Below are positions 1 to 8,328 of a stretch of DNA of 33,551 nucleotides, piece by piece (the first letter of the stretch is position 1; every line of letters starts with the position of its first letter). Made by a program: the position numbers and the translations under genes. A model generated the notes under the pieces. The model was given only the letters and a program-made list of their open reading frames with translations, was not told where the DNA came from and did not search any database. Location: NCBI GenBank assembly GCA_027858955.1, contig JAQIBR010000138.1, forward strand, positions 1-33,551, read 5' to 3'. This DNA comes from Bacteroidales bacterium (GTDB lineage: Bacteria; Bacteroidota; Bacteroidia; Bacteroidales; UBA12170).

Positions 1-1043
1 CTTTCAGAAATACCGTATTCGCTAAGGCGTGTTTTTGTTTCTAAACTTCTGAAAAATTCTTCTGTTTTAATAATGGCTTGATCTATCAAAATTTCATCAT
101 CATCTTCAGAAAGATTCCATACGTTTTTTGCATATCGAATCAGTTTTTCGTGTTTTTCTTTGCGCATAACTTCCATCATACCAGGTAAAACAACAGCTAA
201 AGATTGAGCATGATCCAGACCATAAATTGCCGTAAGTTCATGTCCAATTATATGTGTAGCCCAGTCGGTTGGCACACCTAAAGCAAGTTGGCCGTTTAAG
301 GCCATTGTTGCCGCCCACATTGTGTTTGAAGCTGCATCATAATCAAATTCTTTAAGCACATAATCAGGGCCATATTCTATCAAAGTAAGCATAATCCCTT
401 CTGCCCAACGATCCTGCACCTCAGCTTTATTAGGATAAGTAAGATATTGTTCAATTATGTGAACAAAGGCATCAACAACACCATTAGCTAATTGAGATTG
501 GGGCAAGGATTTCAACACACAGGGATCTAGAACAGAGAATTTTGGAAAAACCAGAGGACTTGCGAAAGGGAGTTTCTCATTTGTCTCATCGTTACTCATA
601 ACAGAAAAAGGATTCATTTCAGTTCCTGTGGCAGAGAGTGTTAGAACAATGCCCATCGATATAGCTGATTTTACCTTTGCACCTTTTAAACAAATATCCC
701 AAGCATCTCCTTCGAAATTAGCTGCTGCAGCCAAAAATTTAGTGCCATCAATTACTGAACCACCTCCGACAGCCAAAAGAAAATCTATTTTCTCTTTTTT
801 AACCACATCAACGGCTTTCATCATTGTATGGAAGCGAGGATTGGGTTCAATTCCACCAAATTCGAAAAATACAAATTCGGACAATGCTTTTTTTACTTGT
901 TCGTAAACGCCATTTTTAAAAATACTTCCTCCGCCATAAGTTATTAAAATCCTGCTTCCTGTAGGGATTTCCTTGGTAATAGAGGCAATGGTGTCTTTAC
1001 CAAAGATGATTTTGACAGGATTTTTATATTCGAAATTATTCAT
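1..1043 (-). CDS. Iron-dependent (YqhD/butanol dehydrogenase-type) alcohol dehydrogenase, 3' end outside window
   Basis: Reading the minus strand from the ATG at 1043 gives 347 uninterrupted codons that run off the window start; about 40 C-terminal residues should be missing compared with the roughly 385-residue family. The protein is a group III metal-dependent alcohol/aldehyde dehydrogenase using NAD(P)H in the cytoplasm. It shows the nucleotide-binding GGGS at about residues 93-96 and the metal ligands of YqhD: D191 and H195 (in DAFVH), H264 (in WATH) and H278 (in LDHA). Spacing of the two late histidines (14) equals that in E. coli YqhD. A -7 promoter box sits 15 bp upstream. It is divergent from the sulfatase fragment and lipid kinase gene. 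Substrate cannot be told from sequence; a role in detoxifying short aldehydes is a family-level inference. Confidence 0.9.
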   Translation of the reverse strand, partial: MNNFEYKNPVKIIFGKDTIASITKEIPTGSRILITYGGGSIFKNGVYEQVKKALSEFVFFEFGGIEPNPRFHTMMKAVDVVKKEKIDFLLAVGGGSVIDGTKFLAAAANFEGDAWDICLKGAKVKSAISMGIVLTLSATGTEMNPFSVMSNDETNEKLPFASPLVFPKFSVLDPCVLKSLPQSQLANGVVDAFVHIIEQYLTYPNKAEVQDRWAEGIMLTLIEYGPDYVLKEFDYDAASNTMWAATMALNGQLALGVPTDWATHIIGHELTAIYGLDHAQSLAVVLPGMMEVMRKEKHEKLIRYAKNVWNLSEDDDEILIDQAIIKTEEFFRSLETKTRLSEYGISE

Positions 1044-1057
1044 AGTTTCATTTTTGT

Positions 1058-1065
1058 CAAATTTA
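1058..1065 (-). promoter_or_regulatory. -7 promoter box for the alcohol dehydrogenase gene
   Basis: The minus strand reads TAAATTTG, matching the Bacteroidota -7 consensus TAnnTTTG, with its last base 15 bp before the ATG at 1043. A short untranslated leader of about 10 nt would result. No clear -33 TTTG is seen. Confidence 0.5.
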
Positions 1066-1143
1066 ATACTTTTTGAGCATCAAGCGAAGCAATTAAAGCA
1101 ATTTAAAACTCGGATTTCTATATTCCGACAGAAAATAAATTAA

Positions 1144-1413
1144 TTTTGTCTCAAACTCATTTTGAAAATGTTCAACACTTCACTTAAAGGAAATCCTAAC
1201 CCATTAATTCTTTATCGTTTTGCACTTTCTGAATTCTTTCATTCCGCTCAAAAAGAAGACTGGTTTAACAATACGCTATTTGTCATCACTGCCGACCATA
1301 CGTCCGAAATTCCAAATTCGACAGATTTTAGCAATTTGGTGCATTTTAAGATTCCAATTGCGTTCTATGCTCCCAACGACAGTATTTTATTAAGCACAGA
1401 AAGTCAAAGATGA
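1144..1413 (+). pseudogene. Internal fragment of an LTA-synthase/alkaline-phosphatase-like sulfatase
   Basis: The open frame runs from just after a TAA at 1141 to a TGA at 1411 (about 89 codons; the first possible start is TTG 1162). The translation resembles the late part of membrane sulfatases of the LTA-synthase type: an FFHSAQ helix, then NTLFVITADHTSE containing the Asp-His metal-binding pair, then FKIPIAFYAPND. Family members are about 600 residues. Here the N-terminal membrane domain and most of the catalytic domain are absent, and the frame stops before the expected C-terminal segment, so it is truncated at both ends and should be inactive. Its TGA overlaps the ATG of the downstream lipid kinase (ATGA). 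That could be a relic of an old operon junction or a chance result of the deletion. Confidence 0.75.
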
Positions 1414-2279
1414 AAAAGGTAAGAATAATCATCAATCCTATCAGTGGCACAGGCAAACAAGAAAAAGCTATACTCATACTTCAAAAGCTTCTTGATAAAA
1501 GTTTGTTTGAAAGTGAAATTATGTATTCGAAGAGAAAAGGGCATTTGACCTTACTTGCAAAAGAAGCTGCAGAAAAAGATTATGATGCAGTTGTAGTTCT
1601 TGGTGGTGATGGATCAGTAAATGAAGCTGCTAAAGGACTTATTGGAACTAATACAGTACTCGGTATTATTCCTATTGGCTCCGGAAATGGATTAGCAAGA
1701 TTCTTACATATCCCATTATCACTAAAGCAGGCAGTTCAGCGTCTTAATCAATTTAATATTAAGCGGATTGATACAGCCACAGTAAACAAGCTTCCCTTTG
1801 TTAGTATTTCCGGTTTAGGATTTGATGCACATGTTGCAAAACAATTCGATCAATCAAGAATACGTGGATTGTGGAACTACACCAAAATAAGTTTATACGA
1901 GTATTTTCGATTTGCAAATCAAAAATATTTATTAAATTTAGATGGCAAAGCAATTGATACAAATGCCTTTATGATTGTATTTGCAAATTCAAATCAATTT
2001 GGGAACAATATTATAATTTCTCCACAAGCAAAGATTGATGATGGCTTACTGGACGTATGTATCGTGCAAAAACCTAAGCTCTATCAAATACCCAATTTAT
2101 TACTTAAAGTATTCTTTAAAAAAACACATCAATCAAAATTAGTCGAAATATATAGAGCAAAACAAATACGAATTGAATTGAAATCCAGCACATTACTGAA
2201 TCTTGATGGTGAGGCAATCACACAAAACGGAAATCTTGATATCGAGGTAAATCCCTTATCTTTGTCAGTAATTATATAG
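1410..2279 (+). CDS. Diacylglycerol/sphingosine kinase-family lipid kinase (YegS/BmrU type)
   Basis: This 289-residue protein belongs to the DAGK catalytic-domain family (YegS/Rv2252/BmrU), soluble or peripheral lipid kinases that phosphorylate diacylglycerol or related lipids with ATP. Hallmarks in order: NPISG at residues 9-13, the nucleotide-binding GGDGS at 65-69 (Ser replaces the usual Thr), PIGSGNGLAR at 88-97, and a C-terminal LDGE motif near residue 270. Length is typical. The ATG at 1410 overlaps the stop of the sulfatase fragment. No promoter box is seen directly upstream, so expression may depend on transcription through the fragment. The lipid substrate is not predictable; in Bacteroidota, sphingolipid bases are possible substrates (inference). 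Confidence 0.9.
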   Translation: MKKVRIIINPISGTGKQEKAILILQKLLDKSLFESEIMYSKRKGHLTLLAKEAAEKDYDAVVVLGGDGSVNEAAKGLIGTNTVLGIIPIGSGNGLARFLHIPLSLKQAVQRLNQFNIKRIDTATVNKLPFVSISGLGFDAHVAKQFDQSRIRGLWNYTKISLYEYFRFANQKYLLNLDGKAIDTNAFMIVFANSNQFGNNIIISPQAKIDDGLLDVCIVQKPKLYQIPNLLLKVFFKKTHQSKLVEIYRAKQIRIELKSSTLLNLDGEAITQNGNLDIEVNPLSLSVII

Positions 2280-2289
2280 GTTCTAAAGT

Positions 2290-2637
2290 ATGTCGAAAAA
2301 GAAAAAAAATAAAAAAATCATCGGTGATATTATGTATTCAACCAATCCCGATTTTAAATTTGAAGTAGAGCAAGATACAGAAACTCCATCACCATCAGAA
2401 CAAGACTTGAGAATTTGGTTAGATAGCAAACACAGAGGAGGCAAAAAAGCAACTATTATTAAAGGCTTTGTTGGTAATGAAGACGATTTAAAAGATTTAG
2501 GGAAAATTTTAAAAACTAAATGTGGTGTTGGAGGGTCTTCCAAAGATGGAGAAATAATAATTCAGGGTGATTTTAGAGATAAGGTTTTAGATATTTTAAA
2601 GACACTTGGGTATAAAGCTAAAAAGGCAGGGGGATAA
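2290..2637 (+). CDS. SUI1/eIF1-family translation initiation factor (YciH-like)
   Basis: The 115-residue protein has a lysine-rich N-terminus, an acidic linker and a SUI1 domain from about residue 40 to the end. Recognisable segments are the basic stretch RGGKKATIIKGF (about 49-60), KTKCGVGGSSKDGEIIIQGD (about 75-94) and the final helix leading to LGYKAKKAGG. Bacterial SUI1 homologues such as YciH affect initiation fidelity by acting on the 30S subunit like eIF1; that role is inferred from the family. It starts 10 bp after the lipid kinase stop, so the two are probably cotranscribed, and a hairpin terminator follows 3 bp after its stop. Confidence 0.92.
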   Translation: MSKKKKNKKIIGDIMYSTNPDFKFEVEQDTETPSPSEQDLRIWLDSKHRGGKKATIIKGFVGNEDDLKDLGKILKTKCGVGGSSKDGEIIIQGDFRDKVLDILKTLGYKAKKAGG

Positions 2638-2640
2638 AAA

Positions 2641-2670
2641 AATCCCGATCACCAAATGTTGATCAGGATT
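2641..2670. terminator. Bidirectional hairpin terminator between converging genes
   Basis: An 11-bp stem (2641-2651 with 2660-2670, one G-T wobble) encloses an 8-base loop. An A-run precedes it and T-rich sequence follows it, so it can end transcription of the SUI1 gene on the plus strand and the DUF2795 gene on the minus strand. Confidence 0.8.
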
Positions 2671-2676
2671 ATATTT

Positions 2677-2898
2677 TTAATACTCATCTTCGTTAAAAAA
2701 GAAATCTTCTTTTGTAGGGTAGTCTGGCCATAGATCTTCGATGCGATCATACATCTCGCCCTCATCTTCAATTTCTGCTAAATTTTCAGCAACTTCTGCA
2801 GGGGCACCCGAACGAATACAAAAATCAATTAATTCTTCTTTTGTTGCAGGCCAAGGTGCGTCTTCGAGTTTTGATGCTAATTCTAAGGTCCAGTACAT
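2677..2898 (-). CDS. DUF2795 domain protein
   Basis: Starting at the ATG at 2898 gives a 73-residue acidic protein beginning MYWTLELASKLEDAPWPATK and ending FFFNEDEY. I recognise this as the short Bacteroidota DUF2795 family; its function is not known to me. An upstream start at 2958 is possible in frame, but it lies upstream of the TAnnTTTG promoter box at 2924-2931 and adds 20 unrelated residues, so 2898 is preferred. The promoter, gene and bidirectional terminator form a self-contained single-gene unit. The composition (many Glu/Asp, few Lys) suggests a soluble cytoplasmic protein. Confidence 0.85.
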   Translation of the reverse strand: MYWTLELASKLEDAPWPATKEELIDFCIRSGAPAEVAENLAEIEDEGEMYDRIEDLWPDYPTKEDFFFNEDEY

Positions 2899-2923
2899 AA
2901 TTTTAGTGTTTTTGCTATTTTTG

Positions 2924-2931
2924 CAAAAATA
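2924..2931 (-). promoter_or_regulatory. -7 promoter box for the DUF2795 gene
   Basis: The minus strand reads TATTTTTG, a full match to TAnnTTTG. It lies 26 bp before the ATG at 2898, giving a leader of about 20 nt. Confidence 0.6.
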
Positions 2932-3108
2932 ATTTTTTTTTACAGAATAACAAGCCAATTAATTAAAACTATTAAAAAACCTATAAACATCTGTTAATAA
3001 CTATTTTAAATGCCTACTCCATTTGTTATACACTTCCCTGTTAAAATCCTATTCAGAACTTTATCTCCTTATATGCGCCAAATGAAAATTAAAGTGTGAA
3101 ATATGTGT

Positions 3109-4089
3109 TTATTCTACCGGATTTAAAGCAAACTTTTTAAACTTCTCAGGAATTAGATTGAAACTTGAAGTTGGAGCAGGCATAATATTCCTTTGTCCTT
3201 GTTCTTCAATAATCATCATCCCTTTTTTTGCATCAAAAAAGAAATCAAGAAATGCATCTGCAAGCTCAGGGTTCGGAGCTGTCTTAATTTTAGTTATTCC
3301 ATAGACCATTGGAGATCCTAAAAGCACTATCTTTTCTCCCGGTTTTTTACCAAAAATACTTACTTCGGCATTTGAGTACCATTTGCTAAGCTCAGGTTTG
3401 GCCAGATTAATAGAATCATTTAGAATAACATAATTTAATTGATGCTGCTCTGCTACTGATTTATATATAAAAATATAATCTATGGCGTTAGATTCGAGTA
3501 AGCCTATCAAATCAGTTTCCTTAGGCCTCATATAATTTTGATCTTTCTCGAGTATTTTTAAAATATCTGGATTCTTTTCCATCAAAGCTGCTAATTGGGT
3601 AGTCATCACTGAGCGATAACCACAAGGATCAGAATTTGGATCAGAGCGACCATAAATAACCTCTGGGTCAACTAAAATTTCGTGCCAGTTTTCGCTGGTA
3701 ATCTGATCTGCAAAATTTGATTTATCGGTAAATGCGATAGACATTTCATTGGATGCAAAAGAGATATTCCAATCAGCATATTCTGGAATCAAAAATCGAT
3801 CGATTACTTGATAATCGGCCGATGCCATTATATCACAATCTTTATGCAAATCAGTAATTTTTCGTGCGCAGGCTATACTGCCGGCCGCTTCTAATAAAAC
3901 ATTTACATCTGGATTCTCTTTCTCAAATTCTTCTGCAATAAATCTAAAAGGAACTGATAAAGAGCCAGCGTGAAAGATTATTAAATCGCCTTGCAATGAA
4001 TCGATCTGGCTTTTCTTATTTCCATTCTTGCACGATAGAAAAGCGAAAACTTGCCCTAAAAGTAATAGAAAGAATATTGTTTTTCTCAT
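3109..4089 (-). CDS. wtpA: Tungstate/molybdate ABC transporter substrate-binding lipoprotein
   Basis: The 326-residue protein starts with a lipoprotein signal peptide: basic MRK, a hydrophobic stretch, then a lipobox FLSC with Cys20 as the lipidated residue. The mature part opens with IIFHAGSLSVPF (about residues 37-48), the oxyanion-binding segment of ModA/WtpA proteins, followed by EAAGSIACARKI and the DIMASADY motif. It should bind tungstate or molybdate at the inner-membrane surface and deliver it to a WtpB/WtpC permease. No permease or ATPase gene is adjacent: the neighbours are a DUF2795 gene and gapA. The gene has its own promoter box, so it appears as a single-gene unit here. Tungstate versus molybdate preference cannot be decided from sequence. 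Confidence 0.88.
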   Translation of the reverse strand: MRKTIFFLLLLGQVFAFLSCKNGNKKSQIDSLQGDLIIFHAGSLSVPFRFIAEEFEKENPDVNVLLEAAGSIACARKITDLHKDCDIMASADYQVIDRFLIPEYADWNISFASNEMSIAFTDKSNFADQITSENWHEILVDPEVIYGRSDPNSDPCGYRSVMTTQLAALMEKNPDILKILEKDQNYMRPKETDLIGLLESNAIDYIFIYKSVAEQHQLNYVILNDSINLAKPELSKWYSNAEVSIFGKKPGEKIVLLGSPMVYGITKIKTAPNPELADAFLDFFFDAKKGMMIIEEQGQRNIMPAPTSSFNLIPEKFKKFALNPVE

Positions 4090-4106
4090 AATTTATTATC
4101 GTTATG

Positions 4107-4114
4107 CAAAACTA
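4107..4114 (-). promoter_or_regulatory. -7 promoter box for wtpA
   Basis: The minus strand reads TAGTTTTG (TAnnTTTG), 18 bp before the wtpA ATG at 4089. Confidence 0.55.
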
Positions 4115-4257
4115 AACATGTCGAATAAAAAAACAATAAAATGTATCACATTATTTGAAGAATTTGTTGATTAATATTTTAGAATAATAAGGTCCATTTG
4201 GAGTTTAACAATAGGCATTATAAAAGTTAGGCTAGCAAATTTTCTAGAAAAAGGCTT

Positions 4258-4265
4258 TAACTTTG
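4258..4265 (+). promoter_or_regulatory. -7 promoter box for gapA
   Basis: TAACTTTG matches TAnnTTTG and ends 15 bp before the gapA ATG at 4281, giving a very short leader. Confidence 0.55.
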
Positions 4266-4280
4266 GCGAAAAATTAAATT

Positions 4281-5294
4281 ATGTCAAAAATTCGCTTGGC
4301 AATAAATGGATTTGGTCGTATTGGTCGTGCCACATTTAGAAACCTCATTTCAAATAAAAATATAGAAGTAATTGCAATTAACGATTTGACCGATACCCAA
4401 ACATTGGCACATTTGTTAAAATACGATAGTGTGCATCGTTTACTAGAAGCCGAAATTAATTTTGATGAAAATCATTTGATTGTAAATGACTGCAAAATAG
4501 TCGTTTTGAAAGAGAAAGAACCTGAAAAACTTCCTTGGAAGCATTTAAATATTGATGTCGTTATAGAATCTACAGGTTTATTTGCATCAAAAGCAGGAGC
4601 CGAAAAACATTTGGCAGCAGGGGCAAAAAAAGTTATTTTATCTGCACCAGCTAAAGGTGAAAACAGTGAGGAAATCCCTTTTGTAGTTCTGGGCATAAAC
4701 AATGAAGTGATTGCAAAAGCTGTTCAAATTATCTCAAATGCCAGCTGTACTACAAACAATGTTGCTCCGCTTATCAAAATCCTGGACGAAAAATGGGGAA
4801 TAGAAAAGGGATTTATAACTACGGTTCATAGTTATACAAAAGATCAAAATATTTTAGATGGCCCTCATGCTGATTTACGTCGTGCTCGAGCGGCTGCCGA
4901 AAATATAGTGCCAACTACTACTGGAGCAGCAAAAGCTATTACAAGAATTTTTCCGCATCTTAAAAAAAATATTGGCGGGGCAGGAATCAGAGTTCCAGTT
5001 CCTAATGGTTCGCTTACAGATTTAACCTGTACTCTTTTAAAACCTGCTAGCATTGATGAGATAAATGCGGCTTTTAAATCTGCTGCTGAAAATGAATTGA
5101 AAGGAATTTTAGAATATACCGAAGACCCAATTGTTTCGCGGGATGTGATTGGGAATACTCATTCAGCTGTTTTCGACTCAAAATTAACAGCCGTTTTGGG
5201 TGAAAAAAACAAATTAGTTAAAGTTATTGCCTGGTACGATAATGAAATGGGTTATTCCAATCGTTTGGTAGAATTGGTTGAGCTTTTTGTCTGA
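4281..5294 (+). CDS. gapA: Type I glyceraldehyde-3-phosphate dehydrogenase
   Basis: This 337-residue enzyme oxidises glyceraldehyde-3-phosphate to 1,3-bisphosphoglycerate with NAD in glycolysis. The N-terminal Rossmann motif INGFGRIGR spans residues 8-16, and N34-D35 in AINDLTD would favour NAD over NADP. The catalytic cysteine is C156 in NASCTTNN and the partner histidine is H183 in TVHSYTKDQ. The C-terminal WYDNEMGYSNR signature is intact. It has its own promoter box and is followed by a repeat-bearing intergenic region, then by converging fumC. No phosphoglycerate kinase gene is adjacent. Confidence 0.97.
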   Translation: MSKIRLAINGFGRIGRATFRNLISNKNIEVIAINDLTDTQTLAHLLKYDSVHRLLEAEINFDENHLIVNDCKIVVLKEKEPEKLPWKHLNIDVVIESTGLFASKAGAEKHLAAGAKKVILSAPAKGENSEEIPFVVLGINNEVIAKAVQIISNASCTTNNVAPLIKILDEKWGIEKGFITTVHSYTKDQNILDGPHADLRRARAAAENIVPTTTGAAKAITRIFPHLKKNIGGAGIRVPVPNGSLTDLTCTLLKPASIDEINAAFKSAAENELKGILEYTEDPIVSRDVIGNTHSAVFDSKLTAVLGEKNKLVKVIAWYDNEMGYSNRLVELVELFV

Positions 5295-5326
5295 TTATAG
5301 AATCGGAATCAATATTTTAAGCTATT

Positions 5327-5412
5327 CCACAGAGAACCACAGAGATTCACTGAGAAAAATAATTAATCACATCTCTTTGTGTAACTCTGATCTTTCTTTG
5401 CGCAACTTTGTG
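5327..5412. repeat. CACAGAG-type interrupted inverted repeat array
   Basis: The left arm (5327-5356) has three roughly 10-base units of the form CACAGAGAA/CACTGAGAA. The right arm (5373-5412), read on the minus strand, has similar units such as CACAAAGTTG, CGCAAAGAAA, CAGAGTTA and CACAAAGAG. The two arms are thus degenerate tandem arrays facing each other across about 16 bases. I recall such CACAGAG arrays as common in intergenic DNA of many bacteria, but cannot check this here. It lies between converging gapA and fumC, where it disrupts nothing. Confidence 0.6.
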
Positions 5413-5452
5413 TTATAGCAATTCTATTTGAAGATGCTAAATCAACCGCAAA

Positions 5453-5486
5453 AAAACCCGCATCAAAATACATTGACGTGGGTTTT
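5453..5486 (-). terminator. fumC terminator
   Basis: On the minus strand an AAAACCC/GGGTTTT stem, extended inward with one wobble and one mismatch, is followed by a seven-base T run (5451-5457). It begins 22 bp after the fumC stop. Confidence 0.75.
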
Positions 5487-5507
5487 GATCTTAAGATTTG
5501 AAGCTTA

Positions 5508-6902
5508 TTAACGATGTCCTAACATTTTTCCTGGATCAACAATTTTAGTAAATTCTTCATCGGTTAAATAACCTAATGCTAAAGTTGCTTCACGAAGAGT
5601 TGATCCTTCTTTATGTGCTTTCTTAGCAATTTTAGCTGCAGCTTCGTAACCAATATGTGTATTCAAAGCGGTGACAAGCATCAAAGAATTATCCAGGTTT
5701 TCCTTAATAATCGCTTCGTTTGCTTCAATGCCAATTGCAGCATTGTCATTAAACGAAACACAAGCATCACCCAATAAGCGTGCTGCTTGAAGAAGATTGT
5801 AAATCATAACCGGTTTAAACACATTCAACTGAAAATGACCTTGCATACCGCCAACTGTAATTGCGGCATCGTTTCCAATTACCTGAGCACAAACCATTGT
5901 CAATGCTTCGTTTTGTGTTGGATTTACTTTACCAGGCATAATTGAAGATCCAGGCTCATTTTCCGGTAAACGAATTTCACCAATGGAACAACGCGGACCA
6001 GATGCCAATACTCGAATATTATTTCCAATATGCATCAAGCTAACCGCTAAAGTTTTCAGAGCGCCTGAAGTTTCTACAATAGCATCATGAGCAGATAATG
6101 CTTCGAATTTATTTTCCGCAGTTACAAAAGGAAATCCTGTTAAATCAGCAATTGTTTCTGCAACTTTCACGTCATATCCTTTTGGTGTATTCAATCCTGT
6201 TCCTACCGCAGTTCCACCAAGTGCTAATTCTGCCATATGTGGAAAAGTATTTTTTAGCGCCACAAGACCGTGATCTAATTGAGAAACATAACCACCAATC
6301 TCATCACCCAAAGTTAAAGGTGTAGCATCCATTAAGTGAGTACGACCAGTTTTAACAATATTCTTGAATTCTTCTGCTTTTGTAGCCAATGTATCGCGTA
6401 AAAGTTCTACACCCGGAATAGTAATTTCAGCTATCATTTTATACGCGGCAATATGCATAGCAGTAGGAAAAGTATCGTTGGATGATTGCGATTTGTTTAC
6501 ATCATCATTAGGATGAATCATTGGTTTGCCTTCTCCAAGTTTGTTTCCGGCCAAAACGTGAGAGCGATTCGAAATGACTTCGTTGACGTTCATATTCGAT
6601 TGGGTTCCAGAACCAGTTTGCCAAATAACTAATGGGAATTGATCAAATAACTTACCTTCGATAATTTCATCAGCAGCTTTTGCTATGAGGTCTTTCTTTT
6701 CATTAGATAAAATGCCCAAAGCATTATTTGTAATTGCTGCTGCTTTTTTCAAATAACCAAAAGCCTGAACAATTTCTTTAGGCATAGATCCCTCATCTCC
6801 TATTTTAAAATTCATTTTAGAACGTTGTGTTTGAGCACCCCAATATTTATCGGCAGGAACTTCAACATTTCCCATAGTGTCTTTTTCAATTCTATATTCC
6901 AT
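5508..6902 (-). CDS. fumC: Class II fumarate hydratase
   Basis: The 464-residue protein is a full-length, iron-independent fumarase that hydrates fumarate to malate in the TCA cycle as a homotetramer. Visible motifs are SGTQSNMN (about 98-105), the active-site [11 protein letters not shown] with H189, and the superfamily signature [11 protein letters not shown] (319-329) carrying the catalytic serine. It shares its transcription direction with the ArsC-like gene 71 bp upstream. No TAnnTTTG box is visible in that gap, so it may be read from the upstream gene's promoter, although a weaker promoter cannot be excluded. A strong terminator follows it. Confidence 0.97.
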   Translation of the reverse strand: MEYRIEKDTMGNVEVPADKYWGAQTQRSKMNFKIGDEGSMPKEIVQAFGYLKKAAAITNNALGILSNEKKDLIAKAADEIIEGKLFDQFPLVIWQTGSGTQSNMNVNEVISNRSHVLAGNKLGEGKPMIHPNDDVNKSQSSNDTFPTAMHIAAYKMIAEITIPGVELLRDTLATKAEEFKNIVKTGRTHLMDATPLTLGDEIGGYVSQLDHGLVALKNTFPHMAELALGGTAVGTGLNTPKGYDVKVAETIADLTGFPFVTAENKFEALSAHDAIVETSGALKTLAVSLMHIGNNIRVLASGPRCSIGEIRLPENEPGSSIMPGKVNPTQNEALTMVCAQVIGNDAAITVGGMQGHFQLNVFKPVMIYNLLQAARLLGDACVSFNDNAAIGIEANEAIIKENLDNSLMLVTALNTHIGYEAAAKIAKKAHKEGSTLREATLALGYLTDEEFTKIVDPGKMLGHR

Positions 6903-6973
6903 TTTTTTATGTTTAAGTGTTTATGATTTTATTTTATAACGAATTGTGCATATGCGATTTACAGAAATATTTT

Positions 6974-7321
6974 TTATTTAAAAAGCTGAGCTACATTTTC
7001 AGCAGGATCACCAATAATGCCTTTTTCATCTTTAATTATTATTGGGCGATGAATAAGCTTTGGGTTTTCAACCAAAATTTTTATCCATTCTCCATCTCTA
7101 AATGTTTTGCCTTTGAACTCCATTTTATAAATCGTTTCCTGTTTACGGATGATTTCTTCAGGCTTCTTGCCTAATTTTCGCAAAGCATCGGTCATACTTT
7201 CAACTGTAAAAGGATCGTCTTTTAGATATTGTTTTAATTCAAAATCACTTGTAAAGCTTTCAAGAGCTTGAAGACCGGCACGTGATTTTTTACATCTGGG
7301 ATTGTGATAAATTGTAATCAT
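6974..7321 (-). CDS. ArsC/Spx-family thioredoxin-fold reductase (arsenate reductase-like)
   Basis: This 115-residue protein has the ArsC fold. The N-terminal HNPRCKKSR segment carries the single active-site cysteine C10, and the later LIHRPIIIKDEKGIIGDP segment carries the Arg-Pro pair typical of glutaredoxin-dependent arsenate reductases and YfgD-like proteins. Nothing else of an ars operon (repressor, efflux pump) is present, so a true arsenate function is uncertain; a YffB/YfgD-type redox role is equally possible. It lies upstream of fumC in the same direction and has a good promoter box at 7347-7354. Confidence 0.85.
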   Translation of the reverse strand: MITIYHNPRCKKSRAGLQALESFTSDFELKQYLKDDPFTVESMTDALRKLGKKPEEIIRKQETIYKMEFKGKTFRDGEWIKILVENPKLIHRPIIIKDEKGIIGDPAENVAQLFK

Positions 7322-7346
7322 AAGAAAAGGCTTCTCTACTAAACTT

Positions 7347-7354
7347 CAAAATTA
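7347..7354 (-). promoter_or_regulatory. -7 promoter box for the ArsC-like gene
   Basis: The minus strand reads TAATTTTG (TAnnTTTG), 26 bp before the ATG at 7321. It may also serve fumC downstream. Confidence 0.55.
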
Positions 7355-7437
7355 GATAATTATCAGCTTAAGAATGCATGAAAATGATAAAATAGATTGG
7401 TTTTAGATTAGGAATGAATCAGTTTTTCTATTTTCTC

Positions 7438-7445
7438 TATGTTTG
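7438..7445 (+). promoter_or_regulatory. -7 promoter box for the TauE/SafE gene; decides the start
   Basis: TATGTTTG matches TAnnTTTG. The in-frame TTG at 7443 lies inside this box, so it cannot be translated from this promoter; the ATG at 7458 lies about 8 nt after the expected start site. Confidence 0.55.
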
Positions 7446-7457
7446 CAAAAAAAATCA

Positions 7458-8237
7458 ATGACTCTTATCGATTTCTTTATACTCGTTTCTGCAGGTGTGG
7501 CTGTTGGATTTATCAACACTTTAGCTGGTGGTGGATCAACTATTTCACTTTCGATTTTGATGCTTTTGGGTTTATCGCCGGCAATGTCAAATGGAACAAA
7601 CCGCATCGGTATTGCCATTCAAAATATTGTTGGAGTCAGCAGTTTTAAACAACAAGGAGTTCTTGATACCAAGAAAGGATTCTTATTGGCAATTCCTGCT
7701 ACCGTTGGTTCTATCCTAGGCGCTTATATTGCAGTAGATTTAAATGAAGATATTTTTGAAAAAGCAATGGCGGTCATACTGTTAGTGATGCTTGTTTTTA
7801 CTCTCTTTAATCCTCAAAAGCTAATTAAGGAACAAACAGAGTTGGTTAATAAAAAGCTCAGTTGGAAACAATATGTTTTATTTTTCTTTATTGGCGTTTA
7901 TGGTGGATTTATTCATTTAGGCATCGGATATTTTTTATTAGCATCTTTAATTATGGGAGCTGGCTATGAGCTTGTAAAAGCAAATGCAGTAAAAGTATTG
8001 ATTGTATTATTATACACCCCTTTTTCTTTAGCCGTCTTTATTTGGAATGATATGATTGATTATAAAATGGGATTTACTTTGGCCATTGGTACAGCAATTG
8101 GTGCTTTTATTGCAAGCAGAATGGCAGTAAAACGTGGTGCTGAATTTGTTCGATGGGTTATTGTTGTTATTATTATTTTAACGGCAGCGCATTTGTTTGG
8201 GGTTGTTGATTTTGATAGATTTTTTCATAAAGGATAA
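7458..8237 (+). CDS. TauE/SafE-family (sulfite/anion exporter) membrane permease
   Basis: From the ATG at 7458 the protein has 259 residues and about eight hydrophobic segments, as expected for TauE/SafE. The first half-repeat shows GVAVGFINTLAGGGSTISLS followed by MSNGTNRIGI. The second shows GVYGGFIHLGIGYFLLASL followed by LVKANAVKVLI. This is the paired GG(G)/N-x-x-K/R pattern of the inverted-repeat transporter. The family exports sulfite, sulfoacetate or other organosulfur anions; the substrate is unknown here and no sulfur-metabolism genes are adjacent. The longer reading from TTG 7443 adds MQKKS, which overlaps the promoter box and is rejected. Confidence 0.88.
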   Translation: MTLIDFFILVSAGVAVGFINTLAGGGSTISLSILMLLGLSPAMSNGTNRIGIAIQNIVGVSSFKQQGVLDTKKGFLLAIPATVGSILGAYIAVDLNEDIFEKAMAVILLVMLVFTLFNPQKLIKEQTELVNKKLSWKQYVLFFFIGVYGGFIHLGIGYFLLASLIMGAGYELVKANAVKVLIVLLYTPFSLAVFIWNDMIDYKMGFTLAIGTAIGAFIASRMAVKRGAEFVRWVIVVIIILTAAHLFGVVDFDRFFHKG

Positions 8238-8328
8238 ATTATTCCAATAAAAAATTATTGAGGTGAGCCAGTGTCAAAAACCTTGTCAGTTTTGTAAACC
8301 TGTCAGAATTAATACTGTTTAAACATTT

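Noticed and set aside
628-906. 92-residue plus-strand frame at the window start
   Set aside because: It is antisense to the alcohol dehydrogenase gene, whose catalytic motifs are all intact.
8281-8306. Near-direct repeat CCTTGTCAG / CCTGTCAG downstream of the TauE/SafE gene
   Set aside because: Only two short imperfect units; it may be a decayed dispersed repeat, but nothing in the window repeats it again.
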